NCBI GenBank assembly: GCA_964526045.1
Contig: CAZGIF010000001.1
Coordinates: 1 to 64,000 of the forward strand
Reading direction: 5' to 3'
From: CAZGIF01 sp964526045
Lineage (GTDB): Bacteria; Patescibacteriota; Gracilibacteria; Absconditabacterales; Absconditicoccaceae
DNA length: 64,000 bases
A program made the position numbers and the translations under genes. The first letter of the stretch is position 1; each line of letters starts with the position of its first letter. The notes beneath the pieces are model-generated. The model did not search any database, was not told where the DNA came from, and was given only the letters and a program-made list of their open reading frames with translations. Below, piece after piece: positions 44,618 to 56,682 of this stretch.

Positions 44618-45007
44618 ATGGTTCATGCATTACAATCACGCATAGCAGAACGAAAACAAACTCTCCTACTGAAGTATGAGAGAGTTATGGAACAACTCAA
44701 AAAACTACCTGCTCCAATAAGACGAATTATTGCCATTTTCTTGTTCTTGATTTGAGTTGTTAGCTTATTTAATCCATTAGTTCCTGGTTGGCTATTTTTG
44801 CTGGCTAGTGCTCAATTAGTTATCTACCAAGAAAGAAAAGTACTCAAAGCCTTTGCCCAAAAACATAAAGAACATATTCACAAAAAAGTCATCAAAAAGA
44901 TGCATTTTATTATGAAAAAATCAAAAAGACTTAGCTCACCGACTCGTATTAGACAGGTATATTACAGAAAAAAACTTAGTTCCATGTTAACAATGAATGA
45001 TGGATAG
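44618..45007 (+). CDS. Small membrane protein with an NPLVPGW motif
   Basis: 129 residues, ATG to TAG. A basic, helical N-terminus (RIAERKQTLLLKYERVMEQL) leads into a hydrophobic hairpin around residues 36-66 that contains LIGVVSLFNPLVPGWLFLLA. This NP-x-x-PGW pattern is that of the PGPGW/DUF454-type putative transmembrane proteins. The C-terminal half is very basic (KKVIKKMHFIMKKSKR), cytoplasmic by the positive-inside rule. Its stop overlaps the start of the DUF4012 gene by eight bases, so the pair is translationally linked. Function unknown. Confidence 0.8.
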
Positions 45008-46247
45008 TCTCAAAAGAAACTTTACTTCCCGTACGAGAAAGCGATGAATATCGCTTTTTTTTGTTGTGCTTCTCTTTGTATTTGTATATGTTTTTCGTTA
45101 TAATATTTTGATTCACACGATTGCATTGCAACCCGCACGATCTTGACTACCCTATCAACAAAGACTAGAATTACTATGAGCGCATTGACAAAAAAGATAC
45201 ATTGTTGCTTTGATGAATACAAATGAAAAAAAACCAGATGGATGATTTTTTTGATCTTTTGCTGTTGTTCATCTCTGACCGAGAATATTTGATATTAAAT
45301 TACTTGATAGCTATCAGCCACAAACACAAAAGGATGTTCGTGTTTCTCTTCCAGCTTGGTTTGAACCAGTACTCTGAATAAAAGATATTGGATTCTTGGG
45401 TGCAAATATGATTGGATTTACCGACATTGACGGGAAGAATATCGCTGACATTTATGATAAAACGTACAATACCTCTATTGATTGAGTTCTTTTTGTCAAA
45501 AGTACATTATTTGAGTCTCTTTTGCCAGATTTCAAAAAAGTTACATGGAGGCGACAGTTTCAAAATGCAAGCATAGATCTCATAAGAGATGACTATGCAC
45601 CAAACAAAAAAGAGCTATATTTTAAAGATACAAATGCAATAATAAGTCCTTTGTGACTTATTCGTATGGGTATGTCTTTCGTTGTCCAACAACATACACT
45701 TTTGCAAAGTTGATATATTCGTGCTTACATAAAAGATGCAAACACAGATACAACCAATCGACTCCTACAAAAAAATCTCCTGACTGCGATCCAGTCTGGT
45801 CGTATTTTTTTGTTCGATTATAATTTGGGGTTTAATAAAATAGACGGGTTTGTTAAAAAAAGCTTTGTTCTTTCTAAAGATGACTGATCTTTTGTTTTAT
45901 CATGACAAACTGTAACTGTTTGACCTTTACAAGCTTGAAGCTATACCTTAGAATTACTATACGAACTAAATATCCCACAAGAATACAACGATTTTATATT
46001 TTGATTAGCAAAGACATATGACATACAACTGTGACAAAGAGAAAAAACCATATTGTGTATAGATCCACAATTTATGAATCGTTGAGTCGTGTATTTACCA
46101 AAACAAAGCTCTGATATTACAATCAATTGAGATATTTTTTCTGATATGCAATTTACAACACCTTTTTGAGAATGAATTAGCTACGAATTGGTTGCAAAAG
46201 GCTGATCATTTGATAAAAAAGTCTATATATGATTTGTTGTCAAATAA
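45000..46247 (+). CDS. DUF4012-like membrane-anchored protein
   Basis: 415 residues, ATG overlapping the upstream stop, TAA 46245-46247. N-terminal transmembrane helix (about 17-37), then YIVALMNTNEKKPDGGFFGSFAVVHL, which matches the DUF4012 signature (YLxLxQNxxExRPTGGFIGSF). Here QN becomes MN and RPTGGF becomes KPDGGF, with glycines encoded by TGA. DUF4012 proteins are exported, common in Gram-positives and CPR, and of unknown biochemical role, often next to cell-wall or exopolysaccharide genes. Its stop codon lies inside the 5' acceptor strand of the downstream tRNA gene. Confidence 0.8.
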
Positions 46248-46316
46248 GATCATAGTTTAATGGTAGAATATCGCCCTCCGAAAGCGATGGTGTTGGTTCA
46301 ATTCCAGCTGATCTTG
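46246..46316 (+). tRNA. tRNA-Arg (anticodon CCG)
   Basis: 71 bases folding as a tRNA: acceptor AAGATCA (46246-46252) pairs fully with TGATCTT (46309-46315), discriminator G46316. D-arm GTTT/GAAT region, T-arm GTTGG/CCAGC with loop TTCAATT. Anticodon loop CTCCGAA (46276-46282) gives anticodon CCG (46278-46280), Arg codon CGG. The anticodon stem TCGCC/AGCGA has a C-A mismatch next to the loop. CCA is not encoded. The first bases overlap the DUF4012 stop codon. D-loop and variable-loop sizes resemble tRNA-Gly. No tRNA with anticodon UCA (needed to read UGA) was seen in the window. Confidence 0.85.
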
Positions 46317-46358
46317 CATAGAATGCAATCACGTTTTTTATATACATAGGTTAAGAAA

Positions 46359-49300
46359 ATGATAAAAGCAGAAGATATTATAAAAAACATGCAAGAGTGA
46401 TTTTATGGGTTTTGGGTCAAAAGACGAAGAGTAACATTTTTGTGTATGATGCTTGTGTTGATCATGTGAATCTATGCAATCATTTCTATACCAAAAGAAT
46501 CTTCGCCTGACGTAGAACTATGAATTATTAGCATTTCAACGTCATATAGATGAGTAGATCCTATCAATATTGACTCACTTATCACAGAAAAAATTGAAAA
46601 ACAACTCAAAGATGTGGATGGAATCAAAAAAGTAACATCTACAAGCAGATTATGATCTTCTTCTATTTCTGTTGAATTGGAAACTGGTATAAAAACAAGC
46701 GAAGCACTGACTGATATCAAAGATGCTGTAGATAAAGCAGGTTTACCATCTGAAGCGGACGATCCATTCGTAATTGAAGCATCTCAACCTAAGGTACTAT
46801 TTTCTATGGTTATGTATGCTCCCGCAGAAAAATATACACAAGCATATATGAAACAAAAATCCACAGAAATAGTTGAAGCACTAGAAGGCAAAGACTGAAT
46901 CAAAGAAATATCTGTATGAGGGTGACTTGATTATACGATACAGATTCTTGTAGATAAAAAGAAAGCTGAATGAATATGAATTAGTCTAAGTGCAATAGCT
47001 CAAACGATAAGAGCAAACAACCAAAACCAACCGTTATGAAATTATGCTATTGGAGATTTACAATATGATTTTAGAATTCAATGAGAATTTAAAGAATTAC
47101 AAGATATAGAACGCTTAGAGATTCCGTTATGAAATAATGAATCAATTCCATTAAGAGATATTGCAACTATGTCTATAGATTATAACGATGAAAGTATTCG
47201 TGCGTATGGGTGATATCAAAGTAGCTGATATATAAGTAGTACTTTGACATTCATTAAAGATGATAGTATGAGTATTTTCGCTGCTTCAGAAAAAGCAAAA
47301 GAAAATATCTCGCAACTGCTTACACAAGAATCATTTAGTGATATGCAATATGTTTTTACCAATGATGTCGGTAAAAATATTAGTCAAGATTATAATGATT
47401 TAGCTAGCAACTGATTACAAACCGTAGTTATAGTGTTTATTTGTTTGCTTATATTTGTTGGGTTCAAAGAGTCTATTATTGCAACAATTACAATACCTCT
47501 TGCGTTTTGTATAACATTCTTTGTATTACGGCAGCTTGGTCTTACTATGAATTTTTTGACAAATTTTAGTTTGATTATTTGTTTTTGAATAGCCATTGAT
47601 ACAACTATCGTTGTGATTGAATGAGCACACGAAAAACTAAAACTATGATATAACCCTATGTCTGCTGTACTGTTGGCTGTCAAAGAATATAGATACTCAC
47701 TGATCGCCTGAACAGCAACGACATGTTTTGCATTTTTACCTATGCTGACACTTCCTGGTATTTTATGAAAATTCTTGGCGTATATACCAATTACAATATT
47801 CGTAACATTGATTGCAGCATTGGTTATTTCTCTTACTATTAATTCTGCACTCTATTTCAAACTATCATGAAAAGCAAAGAGTTATAGAAAAGAACCAGAG
47901 GTTGAACATTATTTTTCTGAGGAAGATAAGATTTTGCTAGCAAGTGACAGAGAATGAAAACAAGAAAATGACCATAGTGATCTTTCACGACGTGAAAAAC
48001 GACTCTGAAGCATGTGAACTCGATATGAATGAGTGCTAAATAAATTATTGAAAAGTACTGTAACAAGATTCTTAACTATGTTTGTGCCGTTTATCTTACT
48101 AGTACTATCTTTCTTACCTGCATCACAAATATGATTCGAAATTTTCCCAGCATCTGATGTAGATAATTTTAATCTAGCGATTGAAGGACAACAATGAGCA
48201 ACTACAGAAAGTATGGAAAAATACATACCAGCAATAGAAGCAATGCTCGTTAAACATAAGATTATTGATAATCGGTCGTATACAATCAGTGATCAAAATA
48301 TAAATATAAGTATAGAACTTGTAGCAAAATCACAAAGAAAAAAAGAAAATCTTTGAACAGTATTTGACGTAGAAAAAGAACTACTCGTAGATCTACAGAC
48401 ATTTGCTTCGCAATGATTATATATTGAAAGTAAGATACCTACATGATGACCACCAGCGAACTGATGAGCAGTTTGAATCAAACTTGTTTGACAATCAGCA
48501 AATGATTTAAATAAATTGATTGACGTATCGAAAGACTTTGAAAACTATCTCAAACAACAAAAATGAAGCAAAAACATCTCAAATTCGAGCGATACGACAC
48601 CGGGTCAGTTTGTTTTTCGTTTCGATACAAATAAATTAGCATTTTTGGGACTCACACAACAAGCAATTCAATGAGAAATAGCAGCTGCAACACAATGAGC
48701 TGTAGCATGAGTATTCAAAAATGAAATTGATGATTATACATTGAGAGTAAAATTTGAAGAATTTGCTGACAATGTTAGTCCATCAGATATTATGAACTTG
48801 ATAGTACAAACACAATCAGGTCCGATTCGTATTGGAGATGTCGTGACATATATACCAACAAATGCAATCAACTCGCTTCAAAAAGAAGATGGAAAATTAT
48901 TGATTACCGTCTGAGCTGATGTAACGGCATGACTAACGCCTGACAAATTACAATGACCATTGATAGAGTTTGCTGATCAATATACATTTCCTAGTTGAGT
49001 TTGATATGAAGCAGGGTGAGAAAATCAAGAAAATCAAGACTTGATAACAGCCATGATTGTTGCATTTTTTGTTGCTATTATACTTATTTATGCAACGCTT
49101 GTTTTGCAATTTAATAGCTATATGCAACCAGCAGTTATCATATATAGTGTTGTGATGGCTATGATTTGAGTAAATACATGATTGTTAGTTACATGAAACC
49201 CATATAGCCTCGCAGTGATGATATGATTCCTCTCTTTGACGTGAATTGTGGTAAATGATGCAATCGTATTTATATCTAGAGTAAACACAAACATTCAAAG

Positions 49301-50054
49301 ATGAATGGATAAGACATCCGCAATCTCAGAAACAGGAAAATCAAGACTACAGCCTATTATCCTAACAACGCTCACTACGGTTTTATGATTACAAACCATA
49401 GCACAACAAGATGAATTCCGAGCGTGACTTGCATATACGATTATGTTCTGACTCACTGTATGATCAATAATGACATTAGTAGGAGTCCCAGTTCTGTATT
49501 ATGAAAAAGAAAAACTTATTCAGATTATTAAAAGAGCAATACTATCACCATTACTCTTTGTTATAGGATTATCTTTGCCATTAGGAGTTCTATTTGGTAT
49601 ACTGAGTGCATTATGAGCACCACAAAACATTATTATGCTTATATTATGAGCTTTGTGAATTATAGCAATTATTTGTTATAGTTTCTATACAATTGTTGCA
49701 CGACGTAAAGATTGACAAACTGTACTACAAGAGTTCTTGGATATTAAAATACTACCAACAAAAGAAAAGACAAAAACATCAAGTATTGACAATGACACAT
49801 TGACATTGAAACATGCAATTATAAGATTTGTTGCTCAACGATGATTATTATGACTATGAATACTAATGATTTTAGTAGGAAAATTTGTACCAGCGATCTG
49901 AACATTATGATCTATCTATATAACATTATTGTTATTATGACATTTTGTCTCTGTTATGATTAGTCCAACAAATCAGTCGCTTCATGACCGTATAGCGAAT
50001 ACTCTACTGGAGGATGAACCTGTTCATGAGAATGATGCAGGTGGAGAAGGATAA
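46359..50054 (+). CDS. RND-superfamily transporter (AcrB-like)
   Basis: 1231 residues, ATG to TAA. N-terminal helix (about 29-47) followed by IPKESSPDVELGIISISTSY, the conserved start of the porter domain, then DSLITEKIEKQLKDVDGI. Transmembrane groups start near residue 355 and again near 900 (LITAMIVAFFVAIILIY; AVMIGFLSLTGIVVNDAIVF), giving the two-fold RND layout of about 12 helices and two large exported loops. TM4 reads GIAIDTTIVVIEGA where drug/metal pumps have V-D-D-A-I-V-V-V-E-N: one proton-relay Asp kept (D414), the second Thr; TM10 has VVNDAIVF. No membrane-fusion partner or outer-membrane channel is nearby, so it may work alone, as in monoderm RND proteins. The central part is longer than in AcrB because of charged cytoplasmic inserts (KEPEVEHYFSEEDK). 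Followed by two terminators. Confidence 0.93.
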
Positions 50055-50075
50055 GAAAGAAAGATACCTAATTGT

Positions 50076-50106
50076 AAGGACGTATCAACAATGCGTCCTT
50101 TTTTTT
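50076..50106 (+). terminator. Terminator after the RND gene
   Basis: AAGGACG (50076-50082) pairs with CGTCCTT (50094-50100) across an 11-base loop; the final TT begins a run of eight T. 21 bases after the RND stop. Confidence 0.8.
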
Positions 50107-50112
50107 GCACAT

Positions 50113-50146
50113 AGAAAAAGGACGGCTTATTAAACCGTCTTTTTTG
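50113..50146. terminator. Second, bidirectional terminator between RND and RNase J genes
   Basis: An A-run, GACGG (50121-50125), loop, CCGTC (50135-50139) and a T-run form a hairpin that could stop transcripts from both sides, the RND gene on plus and the RNase J gene (stop at 50222) on minus. A related repeat, GGACGCATTATTGATGCGTC near 50188-50207, lies closer to the RNase J stop. Confidence 0.65.
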
Positions 50147-50221
50147 AGTACGTTACCTATTAGAATAGCTTTCTGATGTGTTTTTAGGACGCATTATTGA
50201 TGCGTCGTTACTATTTATATA

Positions 50222-52225
50222 TTACTCTCCTTGTTCTTCTAATGTCATTCCAACTATTGCTTCATCTTCATCGACTCATTCATTTTTGACAGCGTCTCTA
50301 TTGATGTAAACAAATGTAGGTACTATCATTGGAGATCTTCAGATGAGATTATTTATATAGTTGCCTAGGTCATCCTTAAGTCTTTTTAGAACATCTCTCG
50401 TTGATCATTTTTTGTATCAAGCGTTATATTTCTTTCTTACGTAATTAACAATTTCTGTATGGATTTTTCTTACTTCAGATGAGTATACGAATCATCTAGA
50501 TTCAATTTGAATATTTCAAATCAATTCTTTGGTTAAAGTATCGATCTTTAGAATAAATGCAACCATACCATCGTTTGACATTATTTTACGAGCTCTAATA
50601 ACATATTCTCAAGAAAGATGTCAAACTCATTTTCAATCGATCATTACAGTTTGCATTTTTATTTTTTTGTCAGAAAGTCTGACACCATTATCATACAGTT
50701 CAATAATTGCACCATTTTCATTAGGCATCAATATTTTTTCTTCTGGAAATCACATATCCAATGCTAAATCTTTGTGGGCATATCTCGCAGTTGCGTCCAA
50801 ATAGAAAGGCAAAAAGTAATCTGGTTTCAAAAGATGCAACATAAGTTTATGATCCTCTGCTCATCCATGTCCACTTGCATGGACATCCATATCATCATTT
50901 GTTATCAACTTAATATCTTTTGTTACCAAGTTATTTTTCATAGCTTTCATTCATAACTCATTTCATGGAATTACAGAAGCAGACAACAAAATTGTATCTC
51001 ACTTTCTCAATGTAACTTGATGATGTTCGTTTCTAGACATTCTAGCTAAAGCAGAAAATTCTTCTCATTGTGCTCAAGTACAAAGTATAACAACTTTACC
51101 ATCAGGCATTTCATCAGCAGATTTATCAAGTTTGCGAACTTTATCTCTTGGTACATTGATATATCATAACTCTTGACAAATTTCTACATTATTAAGCATA
51201 GATCTTCCTGACAAGAAGCAGATTTTATTGTGTTTAATTGAATTTTTTACAATTTGAATAATTCTACCTACATTCGTAGCAAATGTTGCAATCACCAATC
51301 TTCACGTTGCTTTTTGGATAATATCTTCCAATGTCTTTCAGATTTCTTTTTCAGATGGTACATATCATTTTTTTTGTGCATTGAGAGAATCTCCAATATA
51401 TAACTTAACTCATTCAGTTCAAATTCTAGCTATTTTTGAAAGTTCAGCTGGTTTACCAAGAGCTGGTGTATAATCAAATTTGAAATCAGCAGATGTAAAA
51501 ACAATTCATTTTGGAGTATGTATAGAAAGCGCATATGTTTCTGGGATATTATGATTTACTTCTGCAAATTCGATAGAAAAACATCACAATTTTACAATAT
51601 CGACAGTTGGATCAACAATTTTGAATTTAAGTTTTGCAATATTTCTAGGATCTTCAAATGTTTTTTTGATAATTCATAGCGTTAGTGGCGTTGTGTATAC
51701 AGTAGGTCGGTTCAATTCTGGCAAAATATCTCTTAATGCTCAAATATGATCCAAATGTCAGTGAGTTAACACAATTCATCTAAGTTTTTTGATATTTTTT
51801 TTGATATATGATATATCTGGAATTATATAGTCAGCTCACATTGTGAGTTCATCTGCTGCAAATTCCATACCTGCATCTACTAATATAATATCATTTTCGT
51901 ATTCTATAAAAATACATTGTCAAACTTGTTCAAGTCAAGCAAGACTTCATACTTTTACAGGTTTTTCTCATTTTTTGATAGTAAATGTATGTGCAGAAGT
52001 TGCAACAGGAGCAGGTGCTCAGCTGTATTTTTTAGCAGTTTGAGAAGAGGTAGGTTTTCTAGTTCCACGAGCTGAAGATGGTCTTGGGCTTGATGATCTG
52101 CTTGGCGCTGGCTTTGTAGTATCCGTTGTGGATGGTTTAGTACTACTTTGTGTAGGTGGTACTTTTGGAGTAACTGATTTCTTTGGTTCGAAATCGATCG
52201 AGACATTCGTTTGAATATCGTTCAT
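50222..52225 (-). CDS. rnj: Ribonuclease J
   Basis: 667 residues, ATG 52225 to TAA 50222-50224. A disordered Ser/Pro/Thr-rich N-terminal extension of about 70 residues (SRSSSPRPSSARGTRKP) is followed by the metallo-beta-lactamase/beta-CASP ribonuclease fold: VLTHGHLDHIGAL (HxHxDH from H155), ADFKFDYTP, the beta-CASP region (IATFATNVGRIIQI; CTGAQGEEFSALARM), DDMDVHASGHGG, and the C-terminal RNase J domain (VMIDGKGVG ... ESRGFVY). RNase J is an RNA 5'-3' exo- and endonuclease that matures rRNA and degrades mRNA, replacing RNase E-type enzymes. The N-terminal extension is longer than in Bacillus RNase J. Alone on its strand with a terminator downstream. Confidence 0.97.
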
Positions 52226-52283
52226 GGTTTATTAAATATAATATATAAAAATTATTTTTGTTTTTAGTTTTGAATATACATCA

Positions 52284-52871
52284 ATGCAAAAGAATAATGC
52301 GCAAGAGAATCAAATGGGAACATCATCGTATCATGCTTATATACACAACATATGTCGTACAAGAAACATTCCCTGTATTTCACCACATACAGAAGAGTTT
52401 CTACTCCGCACGCTTACCAATTGACAATACAAACATTGTCTTGAAATAGGTAGTGCTATATGATATAGCACGAGCATAATTGCTTCTACTGTGAAGCAAT
52501 GGTGATGAAGAGTAACGAGTTTTGAGATTTCCATGCCTGCATATAGAGAATGTTTACACCATATACAAGAGCAAAGTCTTTCTAATATTTCGTTGTATCC
52601 TTTTGATTTCTGATTAGTAGATCATACACGTTTACTTGCAGGACACACATTTGATTTTGTATTTTTGGATGGTAGAAAAGCTCATTATGATATCCACCTT
52701 GCTGCTATTTTGCCATATATAAGCTCACATGCGTGTCTTATATTTGATGATGTAATTAAGTTTGAAAACAAATTATCATGAATCTATTGATTGTTAGACA
52801 AATTGCAATGGGAATATACAACAGAAAAACTTGACGATGACGACGGGATTATATGTGCATTTACACACTAA
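52284..52871 (+). CDS. Class I SAM-dependent O-methyltransferase
   Basis: 195 residues, ATG to TAA. Matches the caffeoyl-CoA/catechol O-methyltransferase-like family: ISPHTEEFLLRTL, then the SAM-binding motif CLEIGSAIGYSTSII (Gly by TGA), SFEISMPAYRECLHHI, FDFVFLDGRKAHYDIHL with the conserved Asp, and ACLIFDDVI. Such enzymes methylate small phenolic or hydroxyl substrates with a divalent metal; the substrate here is unknown. Start chosen at ATG 52284; an internal in-frame ATG at 52314 is possible. Divergent from RNase J (58 bases) and convergent with the small beta-lactamase-fold-like gene. Confidence 0.88.
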
Positions 52872-52902
52872 TATCATTCACCGTGTCAGCATCTGTTTTT
52901 TT

Positions 52903-53280
52903 TTATATCATTTCCATAAGAATTATATCTCATTCCATTTCCATTTTTTCCATTGTTTCTTGAATTGAAGCATCAGTAACATACCAAATATCAGCAATAT
53001 CCATACTATCATGTTGCACTGCTCTTTTATTACCAAGTATAGCAATTTTTTTGTCTTGCATTTGTATCATATAATGAAGCATATCCTTTTCTACAATAGC
53101 TCTTATAAAACATCCATTGACATCATATTCTCCTGGAAAGTTTATAAATGTGGTATCATTTTTGTTGTATTGCATAGGCTCTCATACTGTCGTCGACAAA
53201 TTGATGTATGCTGGATTATGTTCATCTGCATTATACAAAAAGGTATTTTCTAACAAAAATCATCATTGAGTTGGTATCAT
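52903..53280 (-). CDS. Small protein resembling a metallo-beta-lactamase-fold fragment
   Basis: 125 residues, ATG 53280 to TAA 52903-52905. TTFINFPGEYDVNGCFIRAI is the phrase (PGEYEIxGVxI) typical of CPR UlaG-like metallo-beta-lactamase-superfamily proteins, but no HxHxDH metal site is present. It is either a shortened, non-catalytic relative or an unrelated beta-rich protein. It lies 43 bases upstream of the exported thioredoxin-like gene's stop side on the same strand, so they may be co-transcribed. Function unknown. Confidence 0.65.
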
Positions 53281-53323
53281 ATAAGTAACAGATATAAAGT
53301 AAATTTTATACAAAATCGAGTAA

Positions 53324-53872
53324 TTAGTTCGTGGTCTCACTACGTGTAAGCATAAGCTTTTTCTCCAAATCTGCAAGTGATTTTTCTCAACCACAACTTG
53401 CCAAAAGCAATTCTCATGCACTATTTAATACAATTCGACGTGGAATAATATTACATGATCACAACTCATTATCTATCAATCACAATGGCAATCACAATGG
53501 TGAAAGTTGAGGAATAGCAGAAAAGAAGTACGATTCGGAATCTGTTACCACATACATATGAATTTCATCTTTATATACATCAAATATACGAGATTCAAAA
53601 CTTGGAATAAACTGTATACACAAAGGGTCGCTCGTTTCACACCATACAAAAACACTAGGTTTTCACAATAAATCACTCATTGTAATCTTTTTGGAGACAG
53701 TAAGAGTCTCATCAAAATCTCTTGTTGCGCTTTCTGAAATATTTTGTTTGTCAGCTCCGATTTTAGATCATGGAACTACTCCACATCAGCCAACAAACAA
53801 TATTCACACAATAACAAAGAAAAACAATAATATACGAACCAAAACTACTAATCTGACTGCTTTCACGAACAT
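53324..53872 (-). CDS. Lipoprotein with a thioredoxin-like segment
   Basis: 182 residues, ATG 53872 to TAA 53324-53326. N-terminal hydrophobic segment LVVLVRILLFFFVIVGILFVG ends in a lipobox-like FVGGC, so lipid attachment at that Cys is likely. The exported part has KPSVFVWCETSDPLCIQFIPSFE, a thioredoxin-fold beta-alpha start with two Cys seven apart rather than CxxC, and later CNIIPRRIVLNSAGELLLASCGG, with a cis-Pro-like turn. Possibly a thiol-redox or peroxiredoxin-like surface protein acting near the Cys-rich exported proteins. Redox activity not certain because the CxxC spacing is unusual. Confidence 0.7.
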
Positions 53873-53917
53873 CTCAAAACAAAAGTAAAACTTCATTATA
53901 TAGTATAACCTCTGGTC

Positions 53918-55891
53918 TTATCAAAAGAAGTTTGGATTAATCATATGCAATATCACACCCGACGCTCACAACAAAGCAATTCAAATTACAACTCTTCGTA
54001 TGATTTTTTTGGCATCTCAAGCGTTTCCATTAAATACTCCATCAGTAGTTCGCAACATACCTGCATAGATCAGACTTCCAAAACTAAACAACAATAAAAC
54101 CGTCAACAAAATCTTTCCTAATCATCACATCAACAAAGGAAATGCATTGAGAATATTCACTGTAATTGTTGTATTACCATTATTATAATCATCTGTAAAC
54201 TTTCTATCTTTGTTATTTGTATTCCCAAATTCTATACAACGTCATATCCATGGCACATTGGTGTTGAGTTTTATTCAACAACATCAATCATTACATTCAC
54301 ATGCATCTCACCTAGCATTAGGTTTTTTTCATTCTTCACATGTTTGACATTGATTAGCATTATTTCTAATTTGATTAGGTCAACAAGGACAAGAGAAAGT
54401 TCAATCAGCTTGTTTAACTCGATTGTTTCAGTCAGCACATGGACAAATCCTTACATTAGTTCTTCCAACTTTTGTATCACATGAACCAAATTTTTCTCCC
54501 TCAACACACGATTCACCAACGGGCATATTATCGATAAACGATTGAACACATTCGGACGCAGGATCTTTTACACATGGACATGACCAATTTGGCGTATCAT
54601 TTTCTCAGGGCTTATTCTCTCGAAATACCCCAGAATCACAAGGACAAATAGGTATAAGGGGCTCTGTTTTTTCATCCCAGAATTTATCTCAATTTTCGTC
54701 ATATTCACAATTTTCAACTTTACTAGGCGCTCAGGGTCAACAAGTATTGATTTCTTTAGCAGTCGTATTCAAACATTTATTGAAGTCAGGGTCTGTAGGT
54801 TTTATACAACAACTCTTTTTGGAAACAAGTTTTCCATCTACTAACATATTAATTGTTCTCATTGGTTGTCATGCAGCACAACAAAATGGAGCTTCTTCTC
54901 ACTTTGGATAATCTTGAATTGGTGCAACATTCAATAAACATTCTAAACTTCATGGGTACATTTTTCATTCTTTACAGGCTTCCAAGATTGATATATCAGT
55001 AAAGACATCAGGAATAAGTGGTTTTTGTCCTTCGGTAGTTTTCAAATCTCACAAAGCTTTTTCTTCAACTTGAATACAAGCTTTTTTGCTTACACATAGA
55101 CAAAATGATTTGATTGTATAATTTCACAATTTACCATCAAGCATGATTTCATCACATCCCAAAAGATTTACAGCTGACTGTAAATGTCGTATGTCTTTGT
55201 GATCAAAATCTTTGACAGCAGTTCACAATCATCACACATATGATGCTATGTATTGTGCAAAACTTTCATACGTTGGAAACTGGTCCTTAGAGACAACTCA
55301 CTTTTGCAAGAAAAAATCAAATCTATCTCTTCCTCAATCTTTTCATGCTACAGTTGATGTCTTTGAAGAAGTATAGTTTCAGATATCAGCAGCATACGCA
55401 GAAAACTCTGAGTAACATACACTTTCTGTTTTAGCCTCTTCATTCGCAACGAAAAATTTGGTCTCATCAAAATTTTTTCATATAGTTTTTTTTCGTGATG
55501 CTCATTTATCTGCATATGGTCATCACACCCCAAGTGTTATATTATCTCGATATCATGAACCAAATGACTTATTATTAAACCACAAATGATTGTAACACTC
55601 GACTCTTTCTCCATCGTAGGTAAATGATCTTTGTCTTTTTGAATAGTCAAGTTTGTTACTATTTCACTTATTGAACCACCTGTCAGTATATGCCAAACTT
55701 CGAGACGTTTTTCGCACATTGTTGAGAGGATTTTCTGCTGTAGACTTTGAAGCAACTTGTCATTGTATCAAACCACAAAACTCCCATCATCAAGAGCCTT
55801 CCTTTGCTGCAAATGAAAAAGACGATCGCGTCAATCATAAGATAGCTACTCACATACATAACATATACATCATTTTTTTTAGGATTGTCAT
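53918..55891 (-). CDS. Cys-rich secreted protein ending in a pilin/TrbC-like two-helix segment
   Basis: 657 residues, ATG 55891 to TAA 53918-53920. Signal peptide (MYMLCMGVAILGLTRSSFSFAA). The middle (about 260-560) has more than 40 Cys in short CPC, CCG and CxxC patterns (ICPCDSG, SCPCVKDP, NDGCCGI), a likely disulfide-rich stalk. The last ~75 residues contain two hydrophobic helices: LLMGGLGKILLTVLLLFSFG, then a short loop with DAKKIIRRVVIGIALLGASGVIL. This arrangement (TM, G-x-A-K-K-I-I, TM) is that of TrbC/VirB2-like or PilA-like small pilin subunits common in CPR. It may be an inner-membrane-anchored surface protein or a very large pilin-like subunit. No secretion ATPase is nearby. Confidence 0.75.
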
Positions 55892-56115
55892 AGCCCAAGG
55901 ATCAAGAAGTAAACATGGTAATATATACTATAGTATGCTGAGATAAAATCTTTTGTGCAAATTAGAAAAGAAAAACTGATATGTATTACTTGACTTTATA
56001 GATATATAATAACCCATATTTATAATTTGTCAACACTTTTTGTGTTCACGACTTGTTGTTAGGTGATTTTTTTGTATATATATGTCAATACTTTTTATAT
56101 AACTTAGATTTATTA

Positions 56116-56655
56116 ATGAAAAGATTTATACAGACATGATGTGCGTTTTTGGCTAGTCTTGTATTTTTTGCTCTTAGTATTCATATTGCACCACAAGCAT
56201 TCGAGTTGTTGCAAGATAGTATACAAGTCCAAGCAAAAGAAGAATGACAAGCTGACAGTTTTTATGGACAACTTATAAAACATCCTGACAGCAGATATGA
56301 TTATATGATCAAAGATACAAATGTAAGAATACAAACTACAAAAGAAGATATTGAATGATGGTATGTAACTCTCAATGTTCGTTATACATGAGTTGGAGAC
56401 AATTTTACTATAACAAGTTGGGTTTTTGACAAAAAAGAACCAATTGCAAATCAAGAAGTAACTCAAGAAATGATGAATAACTTTGACGCTGACTATACAT
56501 TTGTGTGATCGGTAACAATACAACCAACAAATGATGTCAAATACAAAATAAAAGATAATGATGGTAATAGTGTCTACCTATGAATTAGTGATACACTATC
56601 GGACGAAATCACATGAGAAGATGTTGAGTTTACAATCCTAATTCGTAAAAAATAG
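56116..56655 (+). CDS. Exported hypothetical protein
   Basis: 179 residues, ATG to TAG. Signal peptide (KRFIQTGCAFLASLVFFALSIHIAP) followed by a mature part of about 145 residues rich in Asp, Thr and Val that alternates like a beta-sandwich (WYVTLNVRYTGVGDNFTITSWVF). No family recognised. Precedes efp by 27 bases on the same strand, so the genes may share a transcript, though no functional link is evident. Confidence 0.75.
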
Positions 56656-56682
56656 TCAGTTTTATTTTTTATGGTATTTTGT

